Part shown: in pieces, positions 54,621 to 63,474 of the stretch | Layout of the letters: each line of letters starts with the position of its first letter | Numbering within the stretch: the stretch's first letter is position 1 | Assembly (NCBI GenBank): GCA_004297225.1 | Contig: SCUI01000003.1 | Span: 62,001-126,000 of the forward strand | DNA from: Lysobacteraceae bacterium | Lineage (GTDB): Bacteria > Pseudomonadota > Gammaproteobacteria > Xanthomonadales > Xanthomonadaceae | Direction of reading: 5' to 3' | DNA: 64,000 bases | Notes under the pieces: generated by a model | The model's database searches: none | What the model saw: only the letters and a program-made list of their open reading frames with translations | What the model was told of the DNA's origin: nothing | Made by a program: the position numbers and the translations under genes

Positions 54621-55952
54621 ATGAGCCGTCCGCTGCGCGCGCCCGCCGTCCTGCTCCTGTTGTTGCTGTCGTTGTGCCTGCCCGGCCTGGTCGTGGCCCA
54701 GGAACGGGGACTGGAGATCGACATCGTCGGCGGCAATGCCGCGGCCCTGCCGATCGCGGTGGTGCCGATGCCCTACCAGGGCGGCGGGGCGGCCCCGGAC
54801 ACCGACATCGCCGGCATCGTGCGCTCGGACCTGGCCCGCTCCGGCCAGTTCCGGACCCTGGACGAGGCGCAGATGGTCGAGCGCCCGACCCGTGGCAGCG
54901 AAGTCGTCTACCCCACCTGGCGCCTGCTCAAGCAGGACTTCCTGGTCGTGGGCCGGGTCGTGGACGGCGCCCCGGGCAACTACCGGGTCGAGTACGAGCT
55001 GTACGACGTCGCCCGCCAGCAGCGCCTGCTGGGTTTCGCGCTGACCGCGCCGGCCGGCGCCATGCGCGACGTCGCCCACCAGATGGCCGATGCCATCTAC
55101 GAGAAGATCCTCGGCGTGCGTGGCGCGTTCTGGACGCGGATCGCCTACGTCACCGCGACGGGCGTCGGTCGCGGCACCCAGTACGCGTTGATGGTCGCCG
55201 ACTCCGACGGCTGGAACCCGCAGACCGTGGTCCGCTCCGGCGAACCGTTGCTGTCGCCTGCATGGAGTCCGGATGGCCGCAAGCTGGCCTACGTCAGCTT
55301 CGAGCGCGGCAATTCCTCGATCTACATCCAGGACATCGCCACCGGCGCGCGCGAGCTCGTCGCCAGCTTCCGCGGCATCAACGGCGCGCCGGACTTCTCC
55401 CCCGACGGCCGCCGCCTGGCACTGACCCTGTCGAAGTCCGGCAACCCGGAAATCTACGTGATGGACCTGGGCAGCAAGGCGCTGACCCAGGTCACCAACC
55501 AGTTCGGCATCGATACCTCGCCGACCTGGAGCGCGGACGGCAACACCCTGTACTTCACCTCCGACCGCGGCGGCAAGCCGCAGATCTACCAGGTCTCCGC
55601 CAGCGGCGGCGGCGCGACCCGGGTCAGCTTCCAGGGCAGTTACAACGCCGATCCGAGCGTGTCCGACGACGGCAGGAAGATCGCCACCACCCAGGGCAAC
55701 GGCAACAACTACCGGATCGCGCTGCTGGACCGCAGCCTGGGCTCGCCGCGCTGGTCGCTGCTCTCGCCCGGCTCCCTCGACGAATCCCCCAGCTTCGCCC
55801 CCAACGCCGGCATGTTGCTGTATGCGGCCAAGGAAGGCGGACGCGGCGTGCTCTATGCGGTCTCGGCCGATGCCCGTGTCCGCCAGCGTTTGGTGCTGGC
55901 AGACGGCGACGTCCGCGAGCCGGCCTGGGGCCCGTATCGCGAGCGCCGCTGA
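54621..55952 (+). CDS. tolB: Tol-Pal system periplasmic propeller TolB
   Basis: A 443-residue periplasmic protein: signal peptide (1-26, ending VVA-Q), a D1 domain ([23 protein letters not shown]) and a six-blade propeller with the repeating [38 protein letters not shown] pattern. It binds Pal and TolA. The 91 bases before it hold no clear promoter, only TTGAAC and GTTAAC boxes at poor spacing. Confidence 0.97.
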   Translation: MSRPLRAPAVLLLLLLSLCLPGLVVAQERGLEIDIVGGNAAALPIAVVPMPYQGGGAAPDTDIAGIVRSDLARSGQFRTLDEAQMVERPTRGSEVVYPTWRLLKQDFLVVGRVVDGAPGNYRVEYELYDVARQQRLLGFALTAPAGAMRDVAHQMADAIYEKILGVRGAFWTRIAYVTATGVGRGTQYALMVADSDGWNPQTVVRSGEPLLSPAWSPDGRKLAYVSFERGNSSIYIQDIATGARELVASFRGINGAPDFSPDGRRLALTLSKSGNPEIYVMDLGSKALTQVTNQFGIDTSPTWSADGNTLYFTSDRGGKPQIYQVSASGGGATRVSFQGSYNADPSVSDDGRKIATTQGNGNNYRIALLDRSLGSPRWSLLSPGSLDESPSFAPNAGMLLYAAKEGGRGVLYAVSADARVRQRLVLADGDVREPAWGPYRERR

Positions 55953-56038
55953 TCCCTCTTGCGGCCCCGGCGGGTGCCGGGCGCCGAAAGGTCGTCGTAG
56001 TTCCACTCACCGTTCACCAGCTCAGACGAGGAAGCGCA

Positions 56039-56551
56039 ATGAACACCACGAGTCGAGTCCTGCTGGCCGCGCTGCTGTGCACCGCCGCGGTCGCCTGCTC
56101 CAAGAAGGTCAAGGAAGTTCCACCGCCCGTGACCGCAACCCCCGAAGCCCCGGTCACGCAACCGGCCGATACCTCGGGCATCTACGGTCCCGAGGACCTG
56201 GATACCGATGCCTGCCTGCGCAACCGCATCGTCTATTTCGACTTCGACATGGACAACGTGCGTCCGGAGTTCCAGGACGAGATGGCCTGCCATGCGAAGT
56301 ACCTGCGCGACCGCCCGTCCTCGCGCATGACGCTGGAAGGCCACGCCGACGAGCGCGGCAGCCGCGAGTACAACGTCGCCCTGTCCGAGCGCCGCGGCAA
56401 TGCCGTGTCCTCGGCGATCCAGGCCAACGGCGGCTCCGGCACGCAGATGTCGGTGGTCAGCTACGGCGAGGAGCGCCCGGTGTGCACCGAGTCGAACGAG
56501 GACTGCTGGCAGCGCAACCGCCGGGTCGAGATCGTGTACACGGTCAAGTAA
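56039..56551 (+). CDS. pal: Peptidoglycan-associated lipoprotein Pal
   Basis: A 170-residue outer-membrane lipoprotein (lipobox VAC, C20), a Pro-rich linker, then an OmpA-like peptidoglycan-binding domain with VYFDFDMDNVRPE and LEGHADERGSREYN. GAGGAAG precedes the ATG. It closes the tol block before a heptamer repeat and a terminator. Confidence 0.96.
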   Translation: MNTTSRVLLAALLCTAAVACSKKVKEVPPPVTATPEAPVTQPADTSGIYGPEDLDTDACLRNRIVYFDFDMDNVRPEFQDEMACHAKYLRDRPSSRMTLEGHADERGSREYNVALSERRGNAVSSAIQANGGSGTQMSVVSYGEERPVCTESNEDCWQRNRRVEIVYTVK

Positions 56552-56555
56552 GAGC

Positions 56556-56589
56556 GGGAACAGGGAACAGGGAACAGGGAACAGGGAAC
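56556..56589 (+). repeat. GGGAACA heptamer tandem repeat
   Basis: Four full GGGAACA units followed by GGGAAC, directly after the pal stop. The array is low-complexity, non-coding and likely to vary in copy number; short GGGAA-type arrays are common between genes in this bacterial family. Confidence 0.9.
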
Positions 56590-56635
56590 GGTGGAATGCC
56601 GCGACCTGGGCCCTTTCCCGCCTGCGGACAGTCGC

Positions 56636-56672
56636 GAGTAAGGCAGCGGTGATCCCGCTGCCTTACTCTTTT
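56636..56672 (+). terminator. Rho-independent terminator between pal and cpoB
   Basis: GAGTAAGGCAGCGG (56636-56649), loop of 5, CCGCTGCCTTACTC (56655-56668), then TTTT. This is a perfect 14-bp stem with a short T-run, the clearest intrinsic terminator in the window. It would end or attenuate tol-pal transcription before cpoB. Confidence 0.85.
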
Positions 56673-56702
56673 GCGGGTCTTCACGTCTTTCCGGGGCCTA
56701 CG

Positions 56703-57503
56703 ATGACCATCCGATCCTCGCTTTTCGCCGCCGCGATGCTGCTGGCGCTGGTGCCGGCCGTGGCGCAGGCGCAGCGCGCCAGCCTCGCCGAGCGGGTGGC
56801 CGCGCTGGAACAGCGCGCCGCCGTCGACCAGGGCAACGTCGACCTGTTGCGCCAGGTGAACGCGCTGAAGGATGAAGTGCAGTCGCTGCGCGGCCAGCTG
56901 GAGGAACTGCAGCACGAGTTGCAGACCTGGCGCGAAAGCAGCCGCAACCAGTACCTGGACGTCGACGGCCGGTTGACGCGGCTGGAAGGCGGCACCCCGG
57001 CGACCTTGCCGCCGACCACGGCGCTGCCGCCGGAGGACGAGCCGGCGCGAGCGCCTGCACCCGTCGCGGCGACGCCCGCCGCGCCGGCGCCGGCCACGCC
57101 TGGTCCTGTCGGCGATGCCGAGCGCGCCGCGTACGGCGCCGCCTTCGACGTGCTCAAGGCCGGCCGCTACGACGAATCGGCGAACATGTTCCAGGATTTC
57201 CTGCGCCAGTTCCCGCAAGGCGGGCTGGTCCCCAACGCGCTGTACTGGCTTGGCGAGAGCTATTACGCCACCCAGAACTACGCGCTGGCGCTCGACCAGT
57301 TCCGCTTCCTGCTGGAACGCTTCCCGGCCAACGACAAGGCGCCCGGGGCGCTGCTGAAGCTGGGCCTGTCGCAGTACGGCCTGGGCCAGCGCGCCGACGC
57401 CGAATCCACGCTGGCCGAAGTCGGACGCCGCTATCCCGGCAGCGACGCGGCGCGCACCGCCGACGACCGCCTGCGCGCGATGCAGCTGGGTTCATTGCGC
57501 TAG
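56703..57503 (+). CDS. cpoB: Cell-division coordinator CpoB (YbgF)
   Basis: Periplasmic partner of TolA and PBP1B. The 266-residue protein has a signal peptide (1-22, ending AQA-Q), a trimerising coiled coil (about 25-95: LAERVAALEQR, VNALKDEVQSLRGQLEELQ), a Pro/Ala linker and TPR repeats (AFDVLKAGRYDESANMFQDFL, ALYWLGESYYATQNYALALDQF). It lies 30 bases after the terminator, so it may rely on readthrough or its own start. Confidence 0.94.
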   Translation: MTIRSSLFAAAMLLALVPAVAQAQRASLAERVAALEQRAAVDQGNVDLLRQVNALKDEVQSLRGQLEELQHELQTWRESSRNQYLDVDGRLTRLEGGTPATLPPTTALPPEDEPARAPAPVAATPAAPAPATPGPVGDAERAAYGAAFDVLKAGRYDESANMFQDFLRQFPQGGLVPNALYWLGESYYATQNYALALDQFRFLLERFPANDKAPGALLKLGLSQYGLGQRADAESTLAEVGRRYPGSDAARTADDRLRAMQLGSLR

Positions 57504-57510
57504 CGCCCGG

Positions 57511-57516
57511 TAAAAT
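57511..57516 (+). promoter_or_regulatory. -10 box for a leaderless queE message
   Basis: TAAAAT, six bases (GCGCGC), then ATG at 57523, in the 19-base gap after cpoB. Confidence 0.45.
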
Positions 57517-57522
57517 GCGCGC

Positions 57523-58206
57523 ATGAGCACCGTCGCCCCGCCAGCGGCCGCCGCCGCCGGGACGGCGGACCGGCTCCGCATCACCGAGATCTTCCTGTCG
57601 CTGCAGGGCGAGGCCCGCGACGCGGGCTGGCCGACCGTGTTCGTGCGCCTGACCGGCTGCCCGCTGCGCTGTACGTACTGCGATACCGCCTATGCCTTCC
57701 ATGGCGGCGAGTGGCGCAGCTTCGACGAGATCCTGGCCGAGGTCGCCCGCCACGGCGTCCGCCACGTCTGCGTGACCGGCGGCGAACCGCTGGCGCAGAA
57801 ACGTTGCGTCGAACTGCTGCAGCGATTGTGCGACGCCGGATACGAAGTCTCGCTGGAAACCTCCGGGGCGCTGGACATCGGTGGCGTCGACCCTCGCGTG
57901 TCGCGCGTGCTGGACATCAAGACGCCTGGTTCGGGCGAGTCGGCGCGCAACCGCTGGGAGAACCTGCCGCTGCTCGGCTCCCGCGACCAGGTGAAGTTCG
58001 TCGTCTGCGACCGGGCGGATTTCGAATGGGCGCGCGAAGTGGTGCGCGAGCACGCGTTGCCGGCGCGTTGCGACGTGCTGTTCTCGCCCAGCTTCGGCCA
58101 GCTGGACGGGCGCGAGCTCGCCGACTGGATCGTGGCCGAACGCCTGCCGGTACGCTTCCAGCTGCAGCTGCACAAGCTGCTGTGGAACGACGAGCCGGGA
58201 CGATAG
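57523..58206 (+). CDS. queE: 7-carboxy-7-deazaguanine synthase QueE
   Basis: Radical-SAM enzyme of the queuosine pathway that contracts CPH4 to 7-carboxy-7-deazaguanine. The 227-residue protein has the cluster motif C46-C50-C53 ([11 protein letters not shown]) and [27 protein letters not shown] binds substrate. It precedes queC by 13 bases. Confidence 0.96.
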   Translation: MSTVAPPAAAAAGTADRLRITEIFLSLQGEARDAGWPTVFVRLTGCPLRCTYCDTAYAFHGGEWRSFDEILAEVARHGVRHVCVTGGEPLAQKRCVELLQRLCDAGYEVSLETSGALDIGGVDPRVSRVLDIKTPGSGESARNRWENLPLLGSRDQVKFVVCDRADFEWAREVVREHALPARCDVLFSPSFGQLDGRELADWIVAERLPVRFQLQLHKLLWNDEPGR

Positions 58207-58219
58207 GGAGGCCGTCGAC

Positions 58220-58915
58220 ATGGACGCGAGCGCGAAGAATCCCGCGGTGGTGCTGGTCTCCGGCGGCATGGACTCGGCGGTGGTCGCCGCCATCGCGCAG
58301 GAGCGCGGATTCTCGGTGCACGCGCTCAGCGTGCGCTACGGGCAGCGGCATACGTCCGAGCTGGACGCGGCCGATCGCGTGGCGCGCGCGCTGGGCGCGG
58401 TCGAGCACAAGGTCGTCGCCGTGGACCTGCGCAACATCGGCGGTTCGGCGCTGACCGCCGACATCGCGGTGCCGGAGGACGGCGACGGACACGTGATCGG
58501 CGAAGGCATCCCGGTCACCTACGTGCCGGCACGCAACACCATCATGCTGTCGCTGGCCCTGGGCTGGGCCGAGGTGATCGGCAGCTCGGACCTGTTCTGC
58601 GGCGTCAACGCGGTGGATTACTCGGGCTATCCCGATTGCCGGCCCGAATTCATCGAGGCCTTCGAGCGCCTGGCGAACGTGGCCACCAAAGCCGGCGTCG
58701 AGGGCACGGGTTTCCGCGTCCACGCGCCGCTGCTGCACATGTCGAAGGCCGAGATCGTTCGTGAAGGCCTGCGCCTGGGCGTGGATTTCGCGCAGACCGT
58801 CAGTTGCTACCAGGCCGATGCCGAAGGCCGCGCCTGCGGCCATTGCGATGCCTGTCGGCTGCGGGCCGAGGGTTTCGCCGCGGCCGGGATCACCGACCCG
58901 ACCCGTTACCGGTAA
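58220..58915 (+). CDS. queC: 7-cyano-7-deazaguanine synthase QueC
   Basis: Converts the QueE product to preQ0 with ATP and ammonia. The 231-residue protein has the PP-loop VSGGMDS (13-19), [13 protein letters not shown] and the C-terminal zinc cysteines ([15 protein letters not shown]). Its TAA stop lies within the -10 box of the tRNA promoter. Confidence 0.96.
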   Translation: MDASAKNPAVVLVSGGMDSAVVAAIAQERGFSVHALSVRYGQRHTSELDAADRVARALGAVEHKVVAVDLRNIGGSALTADIAVPEDGDGHVIGEGIPVTYVPARNTIMLSLALGWAEVIGSSDLFCGVNAVDYSGYPDCRPEFIEAFERLANVATKAGVEGTGFRVHAPLLHMSKAEIVREGLRLGVDFAQTVSCYQADAEGRACGHCDACRLRAEGFAAAGITDPTRYR

Positions 58916-58918
58916 AAT
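58913..58918 (+). promoter_or_regulatory. -10 box for the tRNA-Lys gene
   Basis: TAAAAT lies 20 bases before the mature tRNA 5' end, so the precursor would carry a leader of about 14 bases. The -35 region is weak. Confidence 0.45.
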
Positions 58919-58938
58919 CCAGGCCAGGCTGTCTTCGT

Positions 58939-59014
58939 GGGCCGTTAGCTCAGTCGGTAGAGCATCGGACTTTTAATCCGCTGGTCGATGGTTCGAATCC
59001 ATCACGGCCCACCA
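58939..59014 (+). tRNA. tRNA-Lys (anticodon UUU)
   Basis: A 76-base cloverleaf with CCA encoded. Acceptor stem GGGCCGT (58939-58945) pairs with ACGGCCC (59004-59010), D arm GCTC/GAGC, anticodon loop CTTTTAA with TTT at 58972-58974, T arm GATGG-TTCGAAT-CCATC, discriminator A. No terminator is visible after it. Confidence 0.97.
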
Positions 59015-59040
59015 TCCATCCGGCGTTCCCTGGAGTTCCC

Positions 59041-60783
59041 ATGGCCCACCCGCCGCGTACCGATGCCAGCGTCGCCAAGCAGCTGTTCCTCGGCGAGATC
59101 CTCGAGGAAAACCTGTTCCCGTACCCGCGCATCCGGGAGCGCGACCGGGAGATGCTCGGGGCGATCAACGACGCCGTCGACGCCTTCCTGGGCGACAAGG
59201 CGGCCGACTTGCGCCGCTACGACCGCGAGGGCGAGCAGCCTGCCGACTTCATCCAGGCGTTGCGCGAGATGGGCCTGTTCGGCTTGATCATCCCCGAGGA
59301 ATTCGGCGGCATGGAGCTGTCCAACGGCGCCTATGCCCGCGTTCTCGGCCAGACCAGCAGCCACGACAGTTCGGTATCGCTGACCATCGGCGCCCACAGC
59401 TCGATCGGCATGAAAGGATTGCTGCTGTTCGGCAGCGACGAGCAGAAACAGCGCTACCTGCCGCGCCTGGCCAGCGGCGAACTGATCGCCGCTTTCTGCC
59501 TCACCGAAGCCGGTGCAGGCTCGGACTCGGCGGCGATCCGGACCCGCGCGGTGCGCAACGACGACGGCAGCTGGACGCTCGACGGCGAGAAGATCTACAT
59601 CACCAATGGCGGCATCGCCGGCTTCTACACCGTGTTCGCGCGCACCGACACCGCGGAGGGGAAGATCACGGCTTTCATCGTCGACGCGGACCTGCCCGGC
59701 GTCAGCCGCGGCCCGCACGAGGACAAGATGGGGATCCGCGCGTCGTCCACCACGACGGTCGCCTTCAGCGGCGTGCGCGTGCCGCCGGAAAACGTGCTCG
59801 GTCCCGTCGGCAAGGGTTTCAAGGTGGCGATGAGCATCCTCAACAGCGGCCGCACCGGGCTGGGCGGCGGCGCGGTCGGCGGCATGCGCAACCTGATCCG
59901 GTTGTCGACCGCGCAGGCCAACGGCCGCGAGCAGTTCGGCAAGCCGATCGCGGAATTCGGCCTGGTGCGGGCCAAGATCGCGCAGATGGCGATCGACTGC
60001 TTCGCCGCCGAAAGCACGGTGTGGATGGTCGCCGGCCTGATCGACGGCGGCCATTCGGACTATTCGGTCGAGGCCGCGATCAGCAAGGTGTTCGCCAGCG
60101 AAGCGATCCAGCGTTGCGCCCACGAAGCGCTGCAGATCGCCGGCGGCAACGGCTTCATGCGCGAGTTCCCCTACGAGCAGGTCACCCGCGACAGCCGCAT
60201 CCTCTCGATCTTCGAAGGCACGAACGAGATCCTGCGCCTTTACATCGCCCTGTCCGGGCTGAAGGTCGCCGGCGCCAGCCTCGGCGAGCTGCAGGCCGCG
60301 GTCGGCAAGATCTTCAACGATCCGATCAAGGGTTTCGGCGTGCTCGGCGGCTATACCGGGCGGCGTGTGCGCGAGGCCACCGGCTATGGCATCGACCGCA
60401 TCGGTTTCGAATTGCCCGGCACGCTGCGGCGACCGGCGGCGACGCTGGAACAGTACGCCTCCGAGCTCTCCAGGGCGGGCGATCGCCTGCTGCGCCGCCA
60501 TGGCAAGGCGGTCACCGACATGCAATACCACCAGCAGCGCCTGGCCGATGTCGCGATCGATTTGTTCGTCGGCCTCTGCGTACTCTCCCGCGCCGCTTCG
60601 CTGGTCGCCGGAAACCACCGCGAAGCCGAAGACGCCGTGCGCATCGCACGCGTTTTCGCGCGGCAGGCGCGCCGGCGCATGGCGCGCAACCTGCGCGCGC
60701 TGGAGCGCAACGACGACCTGCAGATGGAGAAGCTGGCGGCCTCGACCCTGGCTCGCGGTTCCTATCCGTTCGACGTGGCCTGA
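59041..60783 (+). CDS. Acyl-CoA dehydrogenase (VLCAD/ACAD9-like)
   Basis: A 580-residue flavoenzyme for the first oxidation step of fatty acyl-CoA breakdown. It has the FAD and substrate motifs CLTEAGAGSDSAAIRT, LDGEKIYITNGG, FGKPIAEFGLVRAKIA and the catalytic glutamate E392 in FEGTNEIL. The extra C-terminal roughly 150 residues (helical, ending [17 protein letters not shown]) are typical of the very-long-chain type. It starts 26 bases after tRNA-Lys and overlaps the glycerate-kinase gene tail by 22 bases. Confidence 0.92.
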   Translation: MAHPPRTDASVAKQLFLGEILEENLFPYPRIRERDREMLGAINDAVDAFLGDKAADLRRYDREGEQPADFIQALREMGLFGLIIPEEFGGMELSNGAYARVLGQTSSHDSSVSLTIGAHSSIGMKGLLLFGSDEQKQRYLPRLASGELIAAFCLTEAGAGSDSAAIRTRAVRNDDGSWTLDGEKIYITNGGIAGFYTVFARTDTAEGKITAFIVDADLPGVSRGPHEDKMGIRASSTTTVAFSGVRVPPENVLGPVGKGFKVAMSILNSGRTGLGGGAVGGMRNLIRLSTAQANGREQFGKPIAEFGLVRAKIAQMAIDCFAAESTVWMVAGLIDGGHSDYSVEAAISKVFASEAIQRCAHEALQIAGGNGFMREFPYEQVTRDSRILSIFEGTNEILRLYIALSGLKVAGASLGELQAAVGKIFNDPIKGFGVLGGYTGRRVREATGYGIDRIGFELPGTLRRPAATLEQYASELSRAGDRLLRRHGKAVTDMQYHQQRLADVAIDLFVGLCVLSRAASLVAGNHREAEDAVRIARVFARQARRRMARNLRALERNDDLQMEKLAASTLARGSYPFDVA

Positions 60784-61583
60784 ACCGGGTTGCGCTCCGC
60801 GTCCAGGCGGATCGTGCGGTCGGCGATGCCCGGCCAGGTCTTCATCGCCTGCCGGCTGACCCGCTCGAAGAACTGGACGAAGCGCATCACCTGCGGATGC
60901 GTCATCGCCTGCCGCCCCGGATGCCCGGCTTGCAGGGTTTGCTCCTGCTGCCAGCGCCATCGCGGGACGACGTCGAAGCCGGGTCCTTGCAGGAACAGCA
61001 GGTACGGCAGGCGTTGCCACAGCGGCGGGTAGTCCCGCGCCAGGCACTGGTTGCTCCAGCGCCGCCAGGTACCCTCCGGGTCCTCTTCGCGCTCGAGCCG
61101 GTTGATCGGATCCGACAGCGCTTGCGGCGGCTCGGCCGGCACTTTCAGGAACCAGCCCTCGAGCACCACCAGGTCGGCGTGGTCGACCCGCGGCCACTGC
61201 GACTCGGGCAGGCGGTCATCGGCGATCTTGTCGAAGCGGGGCAGGGTCGTCGGCCGGCCTTGCGCCAACGCGTCCACCACCTCGCAGGCCAGGGCCGGAT
61301 CGTGGGTTCCCGGAACGCCGCGGGTGGAGCACAGCGGGTGCACCTCGCGGCCGAGCTTCTGCCGTGCCGCGTGGCCAAGGTAGAAGTCGTCGATCGACAG
61401 CGGCACCACGCGCAGCCCGCGCTCGCGGCCGAGCGCGGCAAGCTGCAACGACAGGGTGGACTTGCCGGTACCCTGCAGCCCGGCGACGGCGAACACCTTG
61501 CCGGCGCCGCGGGCGAGTTCGAAAACCGTGGAAACGAAGCCTGGCGCGTAGCCCGCGGCCAGGTGCTTGTGCGTGGGGTCCAT
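60762..61583 (-). CDS. D-glycerate 3-kinase-like P-loop kinase
   Basis: A 273-residue kinase with P-loop GLQGTGKST (35-43), [18 protein letters not shown] and [10 protein letters not shown], the layout of plant GLYK and bacterial YgiK/uridine-kinase-like glycerate kinases of the phosphoribulokinase superfamily. The product would be 3-phosphoglycerate. The start at 61583 fits a TATTGT box 6 bases upstream that is shared with pdxH; no Shine-Dalgarno is present. Confidence 0.8.
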   Translation of the reverse strand: MDPTHKHLAAGYAPGFVSTVFELARGAGKVFAVAGLQGTGKSTLSLQLAALGRERGLRVVPLSIDDFYLGHAARQKLGREVHPLCSTRGVPGTHDPALACEVVDALAQGRPTTLPRFDKIADDRLPESQWPRVDHADLVVLEGWFLKVPAEPPQALSDPINRLEREEDPEGTWRRWSNQCLARDYPPLWQRLPYLLFLQGPGFDVVPRWRWQQEQTLQAGHPGRQAMTHPQVMRFVQFFERVSRQAMKTWPGIADRTIRLDAERNPVQATSNG

Positions 61584-61588
61584 CGCGC

Positions 61589-61595
61589 GACAATA
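61589..61595. promoter_or_regulatory. Shared symmetrical -10 for pdxH and glycerate kinase
   Basis: The plus strand reads GACAAT (61589-61594), 6 bases before ATG 61601; the minus strand reads TATTGT (61595-61590), 6 bases before ATG 61583. The two start codons are 18 bp apart and both messages would be leaderless. Confidence 0.45.
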
Positions 61596-61600
61596 GCGCA

Positions 61601-62224
61601 ATGGACGAAACCCCCGCCGACGCCCCCGACGATCCGCTGTTCGCCGAAGCCCTGGCCGAATTCGCACGGCTGTTCGACGCCGCGGCGCTGGCCGGCGAAC
61701 CCGACCGTACCGCGATGACCCTCGCTACCGCGGCGCTGGATGCGCGCCCGTCGGCGCGCACCGTGCTGCTCAAGGGCTTCGATGCGCGCGGTTTCGTGTT
61801 CTACACCCACATGGACGGGCGCAAGGGACGCGAGCTGCAGGCCAATCCATACGCCGCGCTGCTGTTCCACTGGCCGCGGATCGGCCAGGGCATCCAGGTG
61901 CGGATCGAGGGCCGCGTGCACACCGTCCCCGACGACGAAGCCGACGCCTATTTCGCCACGCGCCCGCGTGGGAGCCAGCTGGGTGCGTGGGCTTCGCTGC
62001 AGTCGGAAACGCTGGACGCGCGCGCATCCTTCGAGCAGCGGCTGGCCGAGGTCGAGTGCCGTTTCGAGGGCCGCGAAGTCCCGAGGCCACCGCGCTGGAC
62101 CGGTTTCCGCGTGCGCCCGCGCTGGATCGAGTTCTGGCATGCCGCGCCGTTCCGCTGGCACGAGCGCGTGCTCTACGAACGCGACGTCGCCGCGCGCTGG
62201 TCGAAGCGGATGCTGTATCCGTGA
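61601..62224 (+). CDS. pdxH: Pyridoxamine 5'-phosphate oxidase
   Basis: FMN enzyme that makes pyridoxal 5'-phosphate. The 207-residue protein has [68 protein letters not shown] (in parts) and the C-terminal [20 protein letters not shown]. Its stop overlaps the next GTG. Confidence 0.95.
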   Translation: MDETPADAPDDPLFAEALAEFARLFDAAALAGEPDRTAMTLATAALDARPSARTVLLKGFDARGFVFYTHMDGRKGRELQANPYAALLFHWPRIGQGIQVRIEGRVHTVPDDEADAYFATRPRGSQLGAWASLQSETLDARASFEQRLAEVECRFEGREVPRPPRWTGFRVRPRWIEFWHAAPFRWHERVLYERDVAARWSKRMLYP

Positions 62225-63027
62225 CGGCTGGCGTCGGCCCGCGGCGCATCGTCTGCCTCACCGAGGAACCGACCGAGGTCCTGTATGCGCTCGGCGAGCA
62301 GGACCGCATCGTCGGCATCAGCGGCTTCACCGTCCGTCCGCCGCGCGCGCGACGCGAGAAGCCGAAGGTCAGCGCGTTCACCAGCGCGAAGATCGGCGCG
62401 ATCCTCGAGCTCGAACCGGACTTCGTGGTCGGCTTCTCCGACATCCAGGCCGACATCGCCGCCGAACTGATCAGGCATGGGATCGAGGTCTGGATCAGCA
62501 ACCATCGCAGCGTCGAAGGGATCATCGATTACGTGCGCCGGCTCGGCGCGCTGGTGGGCGCGGCCGATCGTGCGAACGCGTACGCGGATGGCCTGCGGCG
62601 CGGATTGGAGGAGATCGCGGCGGCTGCCGCGACACTGCCCCGCCGCCCGAAGGTCTATTTCGAGGAGTGGGACGAACCGCCGATCACCGGCATCCGCTGG
62701 GTCGCCGAACTCATCCGCATCGCCGGCGGCGACGACATCTTTCCGGAACGCGCGTGCGAACCGCTGGCGAAGGCGCGCATCCTCGAGGACGCCGGCGAGG
62801 TCGTGCTTCGTGCGCCGGACATCATCCTGGGCTCGTGGTGCGGCAAGAAGTTCCGCCCGGACAAGGTCGCCGCGCGCCCGGGCTGGGAGGCGATTCCCGC
62901 GGTCCGCGATGGACAACTGTTCGAGGTGAAGTCCCCGATCATCCTGCAGCCCGGGCCGGCGGCGTTGACCGACGGCGTCGCCGCGATGGCCGCGATCTTC
63001 CGCGACTGGGCCCGCCGGCACGGCTGA
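62221..63027 (+). CDS. Cobalamin-binding-like protein (BtuF type) without signal peptide
   Basis: A 268-residue class III substrate-binding fold: [58 protein letters not shown] and [18 protein letters not shown]. The family binds cobalamin or siderophore-like ligands for an ABC transporter. No signal peptide is present and no permease or ATPase lies nearby, so the cellular site and role are unclear; cytoplasmic forms are known. GTG start overlaps the pdxH stop (GTGA). Confidence 0.8.
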   Translation: MTAGVGPRRIVCLTEEPTEVLYALGEQDRIVGISGFTVRPPRARREKPKVSAFTSAKIGAILELEPDFVVGFSDIQADIAAELIRHGIEVWISNHRSVEGIIDYVRRLGALVGAADRANAYADGLRRGLEEIAAAAATLPRRPKVYFEEWDEPPITGIRWVAELIRIAGGDDIFPERACEPLAKARILEDAGEVVLRAPDIILGSWCGKKFRPDKVAARPGWEAIPAVRDGQLFEVKSPIILQPGPAALTDGVAAMAAIFRDWARRHG

Positions 63028-63099
63028 GCCGCCTGCCACGAGGCGGCCTTCACGCCGCCTGTGGCATACCTCGGCGGGTCCAAGACGAGGGAGCCTGCC

Positions 63100-63474
63100 A
63101 TGTTCCGGAAGTTCGTTGCCACGCCGCTGCTGGTCGGCGCGCTGTCGCTGTCGATGGTCGTGCAGCCCGCCAGCGCGGCCGTCATCAATACCCGCGATGC
63201 CTTGTCCGCGGAAGCCCGCGCCGCGACCGAGGACAGCGTCCGCTCGACGCTCGCCCGCGACGACGTGCGCCAGGCCATGGAACGCCTCGGCGTGGATCCG
63301 CTCGATGCGCAGGCGCGGGTCGCCTCGCTCAGCGATGCCGAATTGATGCGCATGCAGGGCGAGCTCGACCGGCTGCCCGCCGGTGGCGACGCGATCGCGG
63401 TGATCGGCGTGGTCTTCCTGGTGCTGCTGATCCTCGAACTCGTCGGCGTCACCAACATCTTCAACCGGGTCTGA
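63100..63474 (+). CDS. PA2779-family exported membrane protein
   Basis: A 124-residue protein: signal peptide (about 1-26, ending ASA-A), a helical acidic domain (DALSAEARAATEDSVRSTL, VRQAMERLGVDPLDAQARV) and a C-terminal helix (about 95-118). It matches the small PA2779 family that travels with PA2778-type cysteine peptidases. GAGGGAG precedes the ATG at 63100. Function unknown. Confidence 0.8.
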   Translation: MFRKFVATPLLVGALSLSMVVQPASAAVINTRDALSAEARAATEDSVRSTLARDDVRQAMERLGVDPLDAQARVASLSDAELMRMQGELDRLPAGGDAIAVIGVVFLVLLILELVGVTNIFNRV

